Positions 56,757-64,000 of a DNA stretch of 64,000 nucleotides are shown here, in pieces. This DNA is from CAVVEC01 sp963770485 (GTDB lineage Bacteria; Acidobacteriota; Terriglobia; Terriglobales; Acidobacteriaceae): contig CAVYPX010000005.1 of assembly GCA_963770485.1 (NCBI GenBank), forward strand, positions 62,001-126,000, given 5' to 3'. The notes beneath the pieces were generated by a model. That model searched no databases. It had not been told where the DNA came from and worked only from the letters and a program-made list of their open reading frames with translations. How positions within the stretch are numbered: position 1 is the stretch's first letter; each line of letters opens with the position of its first letter. The position numbers and the translations under genes are program-made.

Positions 56757-57914
56757 TCACTTTGCTTTCGATGATTTCTCCACCGCTTCAAGCAGCTTGT
56801 CGAAGGCTCCGGCGAACAAGCGCACGCCGTCGTCGGTCAGCTTGTCGGTGATTTCTTTCATGGAGATGCCGAGCTTGGTGGCAGTCTCCATGGTTCGATT
56901 GGCGGATTCGAGATCTTCCGTCAGGCTGGCCCGGGGATGGCCGTGATCGCGATAAGCGTCCAATGTGGCCGGCGGAATCGTGTTCACCGTGTCCGGCCCA
57001 ATAATTTCTTCCACGTAGAGCACGTCGCTGTAGCTGGGATTCTTGGTGCTGGTGCTGGCCCACAGGACGCGCTGCGTCTGCGCGCCTTTCGCGGCCAACG
57101 CTTTCCAGCGATTGCCACTGAAGATTCTCAAATATCTCTGGTAAGTTTGCTTCCCGTTGGCAACCGCAACCTTGCCCAGCAGACTCTTCAACTGTTCCTG
57201 CTCGCGCGGATCTTTCGAAGTTTTGAGGCGCGCGGCGACAATGGCATCAGTCGAATTGTCAATCCGGCTGATGAAAAAGCTGGCCACACTGGCAATCCTG
57301 CTGACATCGCCTCCCCGTGCCGCCAGTTGTTCCAGTCCGGTGATGTAGGCCTCGGCCACGCGCTCATAAACTTCCTGGGAAAAGAGGAGGGTGACATTGA
57401 TGTTGATGCCTTCACTGATTAACTGCTGGAAGGCCGGGATGCCTTCAGTGGTGCCGGGAACTTTGATCATCACGTTTTCGCGGGCCACGGTTTTCCATAG
57501 TCGGCGCGCTTCTTCGAGCGTGCCTTGTAAGTCACGAGCGAGGTACGGCGAAACTTCCAGGCTCACGTACCCATCACGGCGCTTGGTGCTGTCGTAAATC
57601 GGGCGCAGAGTATCGGCGGCATCCTGAATGTCGCGGATGGCGATGATCTCGTAGCGAGCTTTAGCGTCGAGGCCGGTTCTGGACCGCAACGACGCGAGGA
57701 TGTCCGCGTAATCGGTGCTGCCGGCAATAGCCTTTTCGAAGATGGAAGGATTGGAGGTCATGCCGCGCAGGCCGTCTTCCTCGATCAAGCGTTTCAATTC
57801 TCCGCTGGTGAAGAGGTCGCGACGGATGTAGTCCAGCCAGACGGATTGGCCAAACTTCTGCAGATCTTTCAGAGGATTCGTAGCTTTTGCCGTTTCCACA
57901 ATTCCAGTTGCCAT
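56757..57914 (-). CDS. tal: Transaldolase
   Basis: This 385-residue enzyme of the non-oxidative pentose phosphate pathway has LRGMTSNPSIFEKAI (near 50), SLEVSPYLARD (near 120), the Schiff-base lysine in VMIKVPGTTEGIPAF (near 150) and ASFFISRIDN (near 216). It is of the longer type found with pgi (TAL-PGI arrangement). The ATG at 57914 follows AGGAGG with good spacing. pgi follows immediately. Confidence 0.93.
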   Translation of the reverse strand: MATGIVETAKATNPLKDLQKFGQSVWLDYIRRDLFTSGELKRLIEEDGLRGMTSNPSIFEKAIAGSTDYADILASLRSRTGLDAKARYEIIAIRDIQDAADTLRPIYDSTKRRDGYVSLEVSPYLARDLQGTLEEARRLWKTVARENVMIKVPGTTEGIPAFQQLISEGININVTLLFSQEVYERVAEAYITGLEQLAARGGDVSRIASVASFFISRIDNSTDAIVAARLKTSKDPREQEQLKSLLGKVAVANGKQTYQRYLRIFSGNRWKALAAKGAQTQRVLWASTSTKNPSYSDVLYVEEIIGPDTVNTIPPATLDAYRDHGHPRASLTEDLESANRTMETATKLGISMKEITDKLTDDGVRLFAGAFDKLLEAVEKSSKAK

Positions 57915-57969
57915 AAATGCGTCCTCCTAGTATTGGCGCAACGACTGCGTGTCTACAAAATTCTGATCT

Positions 57970-58068
57970 TGTTGTCATCCCGAGCGAAGCGAGGGATCTG
58001 CAGTTCTTCTCCATCCATAGAAAACTGCAGATTCCTCGTCGCTTCGTTCCTCGGAATGACAAAGTTTA
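57970..58068. repeat. Inverted dispersed repeat between tkt and tal
   Basis: GTCATCCCGAGCGAAGCGAG with GGATCTGCAGTT (from 57973) is mirrored by AACTGCAGATTCCTCGTC and GAATGAC up to about 58060. Together they give a long imperfect hairpin. The GTCATCC-GAGCGAAG words are shared with the repeat at 26908-26970. It may act as a processing site or terminator between tkt and tal. Confidence 0.65.
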
Positions 58069-58082
58069 AGTCAACACTACCG

Positions 58083-60170
58083 TCACGATTTCGATTGCGC
58101 GATGGCCGCCCGCGCTGCCTCGACGACCGTATCCGTGGTGAACCCAAACTTCTTGAGCAAATCTTTGATCGGCGCGGACGCTCCGAAGCGGTGCATGCCG
58201 ATCATCTTGCCATCCGGGCCGACATACCGCTCCCAGCCGAGCGTAGCCGCTGCCTCGACCGAGACTCGCGCTCGCACAGCGGGCGGTAGAACCTGTTTTT
58301 TGTATTCGTCACTTTGCTTTTCAAAGAGACGCCATGACGGCATGCTGACCACGCGTGCCTTGACGCCTTGCGACTTGAGTTGCTCGTAAGCGTCCACGCA
58401 CAGGGAAACTTCGCTGCCGCTTCCCATCAGAATGACCTCCGGATTGCCGTCGGGCGCATCCGCCAAAATGTACGCACCTTTCGCCACGCCAGAAGCGGGG
58501 GCGTATTTGGATCGGTCAAATGTGGGCACAGCTTGCCGGGTGAGGACCAGGGCCGCAGGTTCCTGCTTCAGTTGCATGACGACTTTCCAGGCTTCCACGA
58601 CTTCGTTGGCATCCGCCGGCCGAATCAGGATCAGCGTCGGCATCGCCCGCAGTTGGGCCAACTGCTCAATGGGCTGGTGCGTGGGGCCGTCTTCTCCCAG
58701 GCAAATCGAGTCATGCGTGTACACATAGATCGTGGGAATTTCCATGAGCGCGGCCAGACGGACCGAGGGCTTCATGTAGTCATTAAAGTTGAAAAATGTG
58801 CCGCCATACGGGCGTAGCTTGGACACCGCCAGGCCATTCAACGCCGCTCCCATGGCGTGTTCGCGCACTCCGAAATGCAGATTGCGCCCGCTGTAGCTGC
58901 CCGGCTGAAAGTCTCCCGCGCCTTCGAACTTGAGCCGGGTCCGGTCTGAAGTCGCCAGATCCGCCGAACCGCCCATCACCCAGGGAACATTTTGCGCCAG
59001 CACGTTGAGGACTTTGCCGGAACTGTCGCGAGTGGCCATGCCTTTTGCGTCAGCGGGGAAGGTGGGCAGATTCTTGTCCCATCCGTCGGGAAGTTCGCGG
59101 TGCTGCATGAGGTGAATCTGATCCGCCAGATCAGGAAACTTCTTCGCGTACTCAGAGAACGAGGCTTGCCAGTTCTGTCGCAGCTCGTGTCCGCGTTTGC
59201 CAATTCCTTGCTGAAAATTCTCAAGCACTCCATCGGGCACGAGGAATTTGGCATCCTCCGGCCAGCCGTATGCCTTCTTGGCCAGCCGCGCTTCCTCATC
59301 GCCCAGCGGCTCCCCATGCGCCTCGTTGGTATCTTGCTTATGCGGCGCGCCGTATCCAATGTGACTGTCCACAATAATGAGGGTGGGCCGGTCGTGGGTT
59401 TGCAGGAAATTGTGGTAGGCATTCGCCAGCGCGCCCAGATCATTCGCATCGGAAACGCGGGTTACGTTCCAGCCATAACCGCGGAAGCGCTCGCCCACGT
59501 CCTCGGTGAACGACCAGTCGGCAGGGCCATCGAGCGTTACCCGGTTGTTGTCATAAATCCAGCAGAGATTAGGAAGCTTCAAATGTCCGGCCAACGATGC
59601 GGCCTCGCTAGCCACGCCTTCCATGAGGTCGCCATCACCGCAGAAGGCATAAACGTTGTAGTTGAAGATCTCAAAGCCAGGCCGGTTGAAACGCTCCGCC
59701 AGCCACTTGGCAGCGATCGCCATTCCTACGCTGTTTCCCACGCCTTGGCCCAAGGGTCCAGTCGTCGTTTCGACGCCGGCGGTGATGCGATATTCGGGAT
59801 GCCCGGGCGTGTTGCTGTCAATCTGGCGAAATCTCTTGATGTCGTCTAAAGTCACGGCGAATTCGCTCAGGCGTTGGTATTCCGGATTCACCCCGCGAAC
59901 CCCGGTCAGATACAGCATGGCATACAGCAGCATGGAAGCGTGGCCGTTCGACAGCACAAAGCGGTCGCGGTTGGGCCAGGTCGGATCCGACGGATCGAAG
60001 CGCAGGAACTCCTGCCACAAGCAGTAAGCCACCGGGGCCAGCGCCATGGGGGCGCCGGGATGCCCGGAGTTTGCCTTTTGCACCGCGTCAATGGCGAGGG
60101 TGCGGATGGTATTGATGCTCAAGGTGTCCAGTTGCTTGCTGGTCAGCAATGTCTGCTCGCTCGCCACCAT
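58083..60170 (-). CDS. tkt: Transketolase
   Basis: This 695-residue thiamine-diphosphate enzyme moves two-carbon units in the pentose phosphate pathway. Seen in order: the N-terminal ANSGHPGAPMALAPVAY (near 33), the ThDP motif GDGDLMEG to NN (near 160-190), FGVREHAMGA (near 418), and the substrate loop HDSICLGEDGPTHQPIEQLA (near 478). The ATG at 60170 follows GGGAG; an upstream in-frame ATG at 60233 would add 21 residues without homology. It is the first gene of the minus-strand carbohydrate cluster. Confidence 0.94.
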   Translation of the reverse strand: MVASEQTLLTSKQLDTLSINTIRTLAIDAVQKANSGHPGAPMALAPVAYCLWQEFLRFDPSDPTWPNRDRFVLSNGHASMLLYAMLYLTGVRGVNPEYQRLSEFAVTLDDIKRFRQIDSNTPGHPEYRITAGVETTTGPLGQGVGNSVGMAIAAKWLAERFNRPGFEIFNYNVYAFCGDGDLMEGVASEAASLAGHLKLPNLCWIYDNNRVTLDGPADWSFTEDVGERFRGYGWNVTRVSDANDLGALANAYHNFLQTHDRPTLIIVDSHIGYGAPHKQDTNEAHGEPLGDEEARLAKKAYGWPEDAKFLVPDGVLENFQQGIGKRGHELRQNWQASFSEYAKKFPDLADQIHLMQHRELPDGWDKNLPTFPADAKGMATRDSSGKVLNVLAQNVPWVMGGSADLATSDRTRLKFEGAGDFQPGSYSGRNLHFGVREHAMGAALNGLAVSKLRPYGGTFFNFNDYMKPSVRLAALMEIPTIYVYTHDSICLGEDGPTHQPIEQLAQLRAMPTLILIRPADANEVVEAWKVVMQLKQEPAALVLTRQAVPTFDRSKYAPASGVAKGAYILADAPDGNPEVILMGSGSEVSLCVDAYEQLKSQGVKARVVSMPSWRLFEKQSDEYKKQVLPPAVRARVSVEAAATLGWERYVGPDGKMIGMHRFGASAPIKDLLKKFGFTTDTVVEAARAAIAQSKS

Positions 60171-60593
60171 AGAAAAGCTTCTCCCTTGGGACCGGATCAG
60201 AATTTCACGATCACGTTCAGTCGGTAACTCCACTTTGACGGCGTACTTTACGCCGCGAGTTGCCTCTCCGCGCGGCGTTCACATTGGCGCTTCACGGTCC
60301 CACCCTACGCAGTTTATCAACTTCTCATGCGACGCGTGCGGCAAGGCAGGAGAATCATTCACCCACGATTAAGAAGGTGAGCGCAAATCGTCGACCCCAC
60401 GTCATTAGGATGAATGAGATGTAAGAAAGATTCACCGTCGTCGCGGCCTGACTGTGAATATTGTTGCAGGTTTAGACTTGGAGGCCTTCAATCCTCCTGA
60501 AACCTGGTCGCGCCGGGACAGCGAGAACGAGGTTTACGGAATCAAGGGCGAGGGAGTAAGCAGCTGTGACACGGTATTTATTTCTCGCGCCAC
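60171..60593. other. 423-bp intergenic region upstream of tkt
   Basis: This gap lies between the divergent ends of tkt (start) and a membrane-protein gene (stop), so it should contain the promoter of the carbohydrate cluster, probably near 60200-60350. A possible frame on the plus strand from 60454 runs antisense into the membrane-protein gene and is not convincing. No repeat was noted. Confidence 0.4.
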
Positions 60594-61178
60594 TCACCCC
60601 GTTTTCTTTTTGCACATTCCGATCGCAGCCAGGGACAGCCCACTCACCAGCACCGGGAACCACACTTGTGCGACCCAAGGCACAGGGATAAGAAAGAGGA
60701 CATCGAGATCCTTGAACGAGGCGGGCCAGCGCACCGTGACCCATAAACCCGCGTAGTAGGTGATGTCCCAGATGGCAAAAGCCCAAAGGAATGCTGCCCA
60801 CCGTTCTCGCGCTTTGGGCGCTGCCAGCAGGGCAAAGCTGACCAGCATGACCAGCGTGGCCGCCTCGCGGTACGTCTCAATCGCAAGCAGACTCTGAGGA
60901 AACTGGGAGATCGATTTGGCCTGCTGATAGGTTTCCGAGGCGTGTTGCAGATCTGACAAGGTCCCCATGTAACCCGGCAACAGACCGACTGCCGCGCGCA
61001 GGTAAACCACCACGGCCGCTTCTACGAAACCAAATGCGGCGGCAAAGATCCCGATCATCAGGAGCCGGTGCCGGGTGAGCAGCAATGGCTTACCGTGCCC
61101 CAGCAGAAATACAATGACCGGAATAAAGATCAACAGGTTGACCCACCACGGCTCTGCCCAGGGCTGGAACTTTCCCAT
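60594..61178 (-). CDS. Integral membrane protein of unknown function
   Basis: This 194-residue protein has about five hydrophobic spans: LLIFIPVIVFLLGH, LLMIGIFAAAFGFVEAAVVV, AATLVMLVSFALLAAP, FLWAFAIWDITYYAGLWVTV and VWFPVLVSGLSLAAIGM. A polar loop near 75-105 contains SETYQQAKSISQFPQSLLAIETYRE. No catalytic motif or family was recognised. It stands alone. Confidence 0.65.
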   Translation of the reverse strand: MGKFQPWAEPWWVNLLIFIPVIVFLLGHGKPLLLTRHRLLMIGIFAAAFGFVEAAVVVYLRAAVGLLPGYMGTLSDLQHASETYQQAKSISQFPQSLLAIETYREAATLVMLVSFALLAAPKARERWAAFLWAFAIWDITYYAGLWVTVRWPASFKDLDVLFLIPVPWVAQVWFPVLVSGLSLAAIGMCKKKTG

Positions 61179-61481
61179 GGAGAGAATTCTACAGGCGATC
61201 TCGGCTCACTTGATTGTCGCGGCGATGTCGCATGGATTCCAAGCGCGGTTTGGAGTCCTTGTCCCAACTCGTTGCTGAGGTGGGACGCAGACCCTTGAAA
61301 TCTGGAGTTCCACGTCACCCAGGTCAAAAAATGACATAGTTTTGACAAATTGCCGACATTCTGCGGACAGTCAGGCGTCGTGATCTCTATAGATTTATAT
61401 CTGACGAGCGGGGAGCGATTCACACCCAACGCTAGAAATCCCTCACCTGCTGATGCTCTCTACACCCAGGAGGAAAAGACT
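61179..61481. promoter_or_regulatory. Upstream region of the NHL-like gene
   Basis: This 303-bp gap lies between two divergent genes, so it should carry both promoters. Near 61330-61347 the words ATAGTTTTGACAAATTG include a good -35 (TTGACA). A clear -10 about 17 bases on was not found (closest GACATT). An AGGAGG site precedes the downstream gene. Confidence 0.4.
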
Positions 61482-62600
61482 ATGAAATTCCATGATCTGG
61501 ATTCCCACCTAGACCTTCGCATCCCGCGTGTTTTCGCAGTGGTGCTTACGGTCATGCTTGCCCTCGCCAGCGCCCAAGCCGGCACCATCAAAACCATTGC
61601 TTCTACCGTTCCTGGTAACGGCGATGTCAATCCCTACGGAATTGTTCGCGTTCCAGCTACCACCGGGGCGCTGGTCAAGGGAAACATTTTGATCAGCAAC
61701 TTTAACAACAGCTCGAATCTGCAGGGTACCGGCACCACCGTCGTGCAGATTACGCCGAGTGGGACGGTTACCTTGTTTGCCCAAATCGATCCCAACAATC
61801 TGCCCGGCCCGTGTCCGGGGGGAGTGGGCTTGACCACAGCGTTGGTGGCGCTCCGCTCCGGGTGGGTGATTGTCGGGAGTTTGCCGACCACGGACGGACA
61901 GGCAGACACCGCGCAGGCGGGATGTTTGCTGGTTCTCGACAGCAGTGGGAACGTGGCTGAAACGTTTTATGGTTCGCTGATCAATGGCCCCTGGGACATG
62001 GCTGCGGTGGATGGCGGCAACCACGCCAGCCTCCTTGTCACTAACGTCCTGAACGGTACCGTGGCCGGTAACGGCAACGTCGTAAACGAAGGCACGGTGG
62101 TGCGTCTGGATCTGATTATTTCGAAGAACTCGATGCCCAGCCTGCAGCAAATGACCGTGATCGGTTCGGGTTTTGCTGAGCGGACCGATCCCGCAGCGCT
62201 AGTCATCGGGCCGACCGGAGTGGGGCTCAGCCACAGCTATCGGCGTGACCATGGCGGCCAACTGCTCTACGTAGCGGATAGTCTCAACAACCGCATTGTA
62301 GCTATCGAAGACCCGCTGACCCGCAACACGTCGGATGGAACGGGCAGGACGGTTTCAAAGAACCGCGCTTTGAACGATCCCTTGGGCTTGGCACTAGCGA
62401 CAAACGGCGACATCCTGACCACCAACGGCAACGATGGCTACATGGTAGAAACAACACCTGACGGCCATCAAGTTAACAAGGTGCTACTGGATGACACCGG
62501 CGGCAATGGAGCCGGTGCTCTCTTCGGACTGGTGGACGTGCCCGAACAAGGCGTCTACTTCGTGGATGATGCGACTAACACTCTGAACCTTTTTCACTGA
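61482..62600 (+). CDS. Exported NHL/SMP-30-like beta-propeller protein
   Basis: This 372-residue protein has a signal peptide (VFAVVLTVMLALASAQA, about 17-33). Repeated beta-propeller blades follow, with patterns such as NPYGIVRVPATTG, GTVVQITPSG, LLYVADSLNNRIVAIEDP and NDPLGLALATNGDILTTNGN. These fit NHL or SMP-30-type propellers that bind ligands or act as lactonases. No catalytic metal residues were assigned. The ATG at 61482 follows AGGAGG closely and begins at the signal peptide. Confidence 0.75.
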   Translation: MKFHDLDSHLDLRIPRVFAVVLTVMLALASAQAGTIKTIASTVPGNGDVNPYGIVRVPATTGALVKGNILISNFNNSSNLQGTGTTVVQITPSGTVTLFAQIDPNNLPGPCPGGVGLTTALVALRSGWVIVGSLPTTDGQADTAQAGCLLVLDSSGNVAETFYGSLINGPWDMAAVDGGNHASLLVTNVLNGTVAGNGNVVNEGTVVRLDLIISKNSMPSLQQMTVIGSGFAERTDPAALVIGPTGVGLSHSYRRDHGGQLLYVADSLNNRIVAIEDPLTRNTSDGTGRTVSKNRALNDPLGLALATNGDILTTNGNDGYMVETTPDGHQVNKVLLDDTGGNGAGALFGLVDVPEQGVYFVDDATNTLNLFH

Positions 62601-62715
62601 CGTTGCCTGGTGAATGACCCAAGGTCAAACTGGCTGCCGGTGGGCCGTCTCGGGGCATTGTTCGTTTTTCGTAACAGTTTCCGCCGATGGTTGCGGCTAG
62701 GAGAAATGGACGTAT

Positions 62716-62735
62716 CTTTAGGCAGACGCCTAAAG
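62716..62735. terminator. Hairpin in the gap after the pilin gene
   Basis: CTTTAGGC-AGAC-GCCTAAAG forms a perfect 8-bp stem in the 254-bp gap between the convergent NHL-like and pilin genes. There is no long T-run, so termination is possible but not certain. Nothing else was recognised in the gap. Confidence 0.4.
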
Positions 62736-62854
62736 AGGGCCCGGGCGACCCGAAACCCCTGGTGCCCGGACCTCTGGTTAGGCGGCTCGAAACTACGTTA
62801 ACCCATAACCGGCATCCCAAACGTCCGTCAGAGGCGTGGGATGCCTTTATCTTT

Positions 62855-63385
62855 TTACTGCAAGTTGGTATAAGCCGCGCAAGCCGCATTGGTGGTGACC
62901 GGAGCGGTGTTGCCGACAGCCGTGAAGCGAATGACGCCATCGTTGTTGGAGCAGAAACCGCGCACGCCCGTAGTATTCAGTGCAGCTGGAACGCCGCCGA
63001 CGGTGTAGCCCAGGTTCAGGCCGCCGGCTGCGATCACGCCCATACCGAAATAATAACCGCTCTTGGGACTGGCAGGGACGGTCGCATTGGCCAGTACCCA
63101 GTCAATCAAGCAAGCGCTGGTCGAGGTCGGGGTCACAGTGGACGGACAACCGGTCGCGGCCGGAGGTCCCAAGGCCAGGATGGTTCCCGCGTAACCCACG
63201 GTCGGATAGCTGGAAAGATAAGCGACCTGGGAGGTGTTAATGGTACGAACTGAGCTGACCGCAGAGGACTCGTTGGCCGCAATGCGCGCCCGCAACAGGT
63301 TCGGAATGGCAATGGCCGCGATGATCAGAATAATCGCAACCACGATCAGCAACTCAATCAGTGAAAAACCCTTCTGTTTCCGCAT
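62855..63385 (-). CDS. pilA: Type IV pilin (PilA-like)
   Basis: This 176-residue major-pilin-like protein has a six-residue leader MRKQKG, then FSLIELLIVVAIILIIAAIA with Glu at +5, giving a classic type IVa pilin N-terminus. The C-terminal domain holds Cys pairs (for example GCPSTV to SACLIDW and GFCSNN to NAACAAY) that could form disulfides, and ends near YTNLQ. The start at 63385 was chosen because it begins directly at the leader, with GAAGGGA upstream. It should be exported and assembled into a surface pilus. Confidence 0.88.
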   Translation of the reverse strand: MRKQKGFSLIELLIVVAIILIIAAIAIPNLLRARIAANESSAVSSVRTINTSQVAYLSSYPTVGYAGTILALGPPAATGCPSTVTPTSTSACLIDWVLANATVPASPKSGYYFGMGVIAAGGLNLGYTVGGVPAALNTTGVRGFCSNNDGVIRFTAVGNTAPVTTNAACAAYTNLQ

Positions 63386-63410
63386 TTGATTTTCCCTTCG
63401 CTTTTTCAAT

Positions 63411-63437
63411 CTGTAGCAGGCTTTCTGTAGCAGGCTT
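63411..63437. repeat. Tandem 14-bp repeat upstream of pilA
   Basis: CTGTAGCAGGCTT occurs at 63411-63423 and again at 63425-63437, with one base between. The pair lies 26 bases before the pilA start codon (reading on the minus strand), so it is in the leader or promoter region. It could be a regulator site or a recent duplication. Confidence 0.6.
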
Positions 63438-63485
63438 ATGCAGCACGCTCCAAGGCGCGTACATACATCAAACGGTGACCAGCTC

Positions 63486-64000
63486 TTATGACAATTCTGC
63501 AGACAGCAGTGTGGCATCAGCCGGGGAACTTTCCGGAAGCTTTCTGGCATACATGTCGCGGTCAGCAGCATCCAGGACTTGGTCGAGAGTCCTTCCGTTG
63601 GCCCATTCGGAGCGGCCAATACTCATGCTCAACTCGAAACCCTCGAGGTGTTTGGCACTGTTCCAATCGCGAGTGTAAGCTGCGATTCTTTCCACCACCT
63701 TATAAGCGTCTTGAAACGAGGTGTCGGCCAGGATAACCAGAAACTCGTCGCCGCCGTAGCGAACGACGGCATCGGAGCCGCGCACGGAACTGCGGAGCAA
63801 TGTGGCAACCTCAGCGAGCACAAAATCGCCCGTCAAGTGTCCATAGCGAGTGTTCACTTTCTTGAACCGGTCCACGTCGACCATCAAGAACGTCAACGGG
63901 TGGTTCAGGCGCCGGGCGTGGCTGATGAAACGTCCCGCCATGTCTTCGAGAGAACGGCGGTTATAAACCTCCGTCAGAGGATCGGTAAATGACTGCAGAC
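63486..64000 (-). CDS. GGDEF diguanylate cyclase, C-terminal part (runs off window)
   Basis: The visible 171 residues form nearly a whole GGDEF domain. It begins at the window edge with SFTDPLTEVYNRRSLED, continues LMVDVDRFKKVNTRYGHLTGD (metal-site Asp and GTP-contact residues present) and reaches YGGDEFLVIL. It ends in a short polar tail. Unlike the GGDEF protein at 45717, all active-site residues look normal, so it should make cyclic di-GMP. The N-terminal sensor part is outside the window. It lies upstream of pilA, a common target of this signal. Confidence 0.88.
   Translation of the reverse strand, partial: LQSFTDPLTEVYNRRSLEDMAGRFISHARRLNHPLTFLMVDVDRFKKVNTRYGHLTGDFVLAEVATLLRSSVRGSDAVVRYGGDEFLVILADTSFQDAYKVVERIAAYTRDWNSAKHLEGFELSMSIGRSEWANGRTLDQVLDAADRDMYARKLPESSPADATLLSAELS

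Noticed and set aside
60454..60756. 100-codon plus-strand frame near the membrane-protein gene
   Set aside because: Half of it is antisense to the membrane-protein gene, and the free half has no motif or ribosome-binding site.
62601..62854. Possible cyclic di-GMP riboswitch near the pilin gene
   Set aside because: The gap is downstream, not upstream, of pilA, and no conserved GEMM core could be found.
1..64000. CRISPR array or rRNA genes
   Set aside because: Looked for regular 25-40-base direct repeats with spacers and for conserved rRNA words; none were seen.

Overview
The window looks like a chromosomal segment of an acidobacterium (Acidobacteriota, probably class Terriglobia). This is inferred from the gene set: a large Oar-type TonB-dependent receptor, a Gloeo_Verruco (GloVer) repeat secreted protein, a secretin fused to a cohesin domain, and many short dispersed intergenic repeats. 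No rRNA or taxonomic marker was searched.

Bases 1 to about 15,195 are the right-hand part of an integrated mobile element. It abuts the 3' end of tRNA-Phe(GAA) (15196-15271), the usual site for tyrosine-recombinase integration, and the integrase gene (13781-14995) lies next to the tRNA. The left end of the element is outside the window. The element carries a Mom-like protein, zinc-finger proteins, a primase-polymerase of the bifunctional prim-pol family followed by an iteron-like repeat cluster, a degenerate HNH protein, and a tightly packed train of mostly unrecognised genes (5829-10451) that often overlap by ATGA and share a short peptide motif. It also has an excisionase-like HTH gene preceded by a candidate RNA switch, a deleted group II intron (11066-11856, minus strand) and the GloVer protein. 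No capsid, portal or terminase gene was recognised.

From 15.3 to 32.8 kb the chromosome is mostly housekeeping. It holds an HD-GYP phosphodiesterase, a CYTH protein, a DedA-rhodanese fusion with an in-frame TGA that looks like a selenocysteine codon, RidA, a GxxExxY protein, a polyprenyl diphosphate synthase, YajQ, TatD, MetG, DinB, LarC, ArgS, PepA, a PIN-domain toxin-antitoxin pair and SmpB. Two dispersed repeat families are prominent here, and one has apparently inserted in frame into argS.

From 33 to 46.6 kb there is a secretion or pilus cluster (secretin-cohesin and two pseudopilins), histidine-degradation genes (hutU, hutI) separated by a second PIN-domain toxin-antitoxin module, a 1,135-residue TonB-dependent receptor and a GGDEF protein.

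From 46.8 to 60.2 kb lies a minus-strand carbohydrate cluster. Transcription order is tkt, tal, pgi, gnd, zwf, glk, then a small NTF2-like protein, a secreted beta-helix protein and pgl. Together these encode glucose phosphorylation, the oxidative branch and the non-oxidative branch of the pentose phosphate pathway. The right edge holds a membrane protein, a secreted NHL-like protein, a type IV pilin and the C-terminal part of another GGDEF protein.
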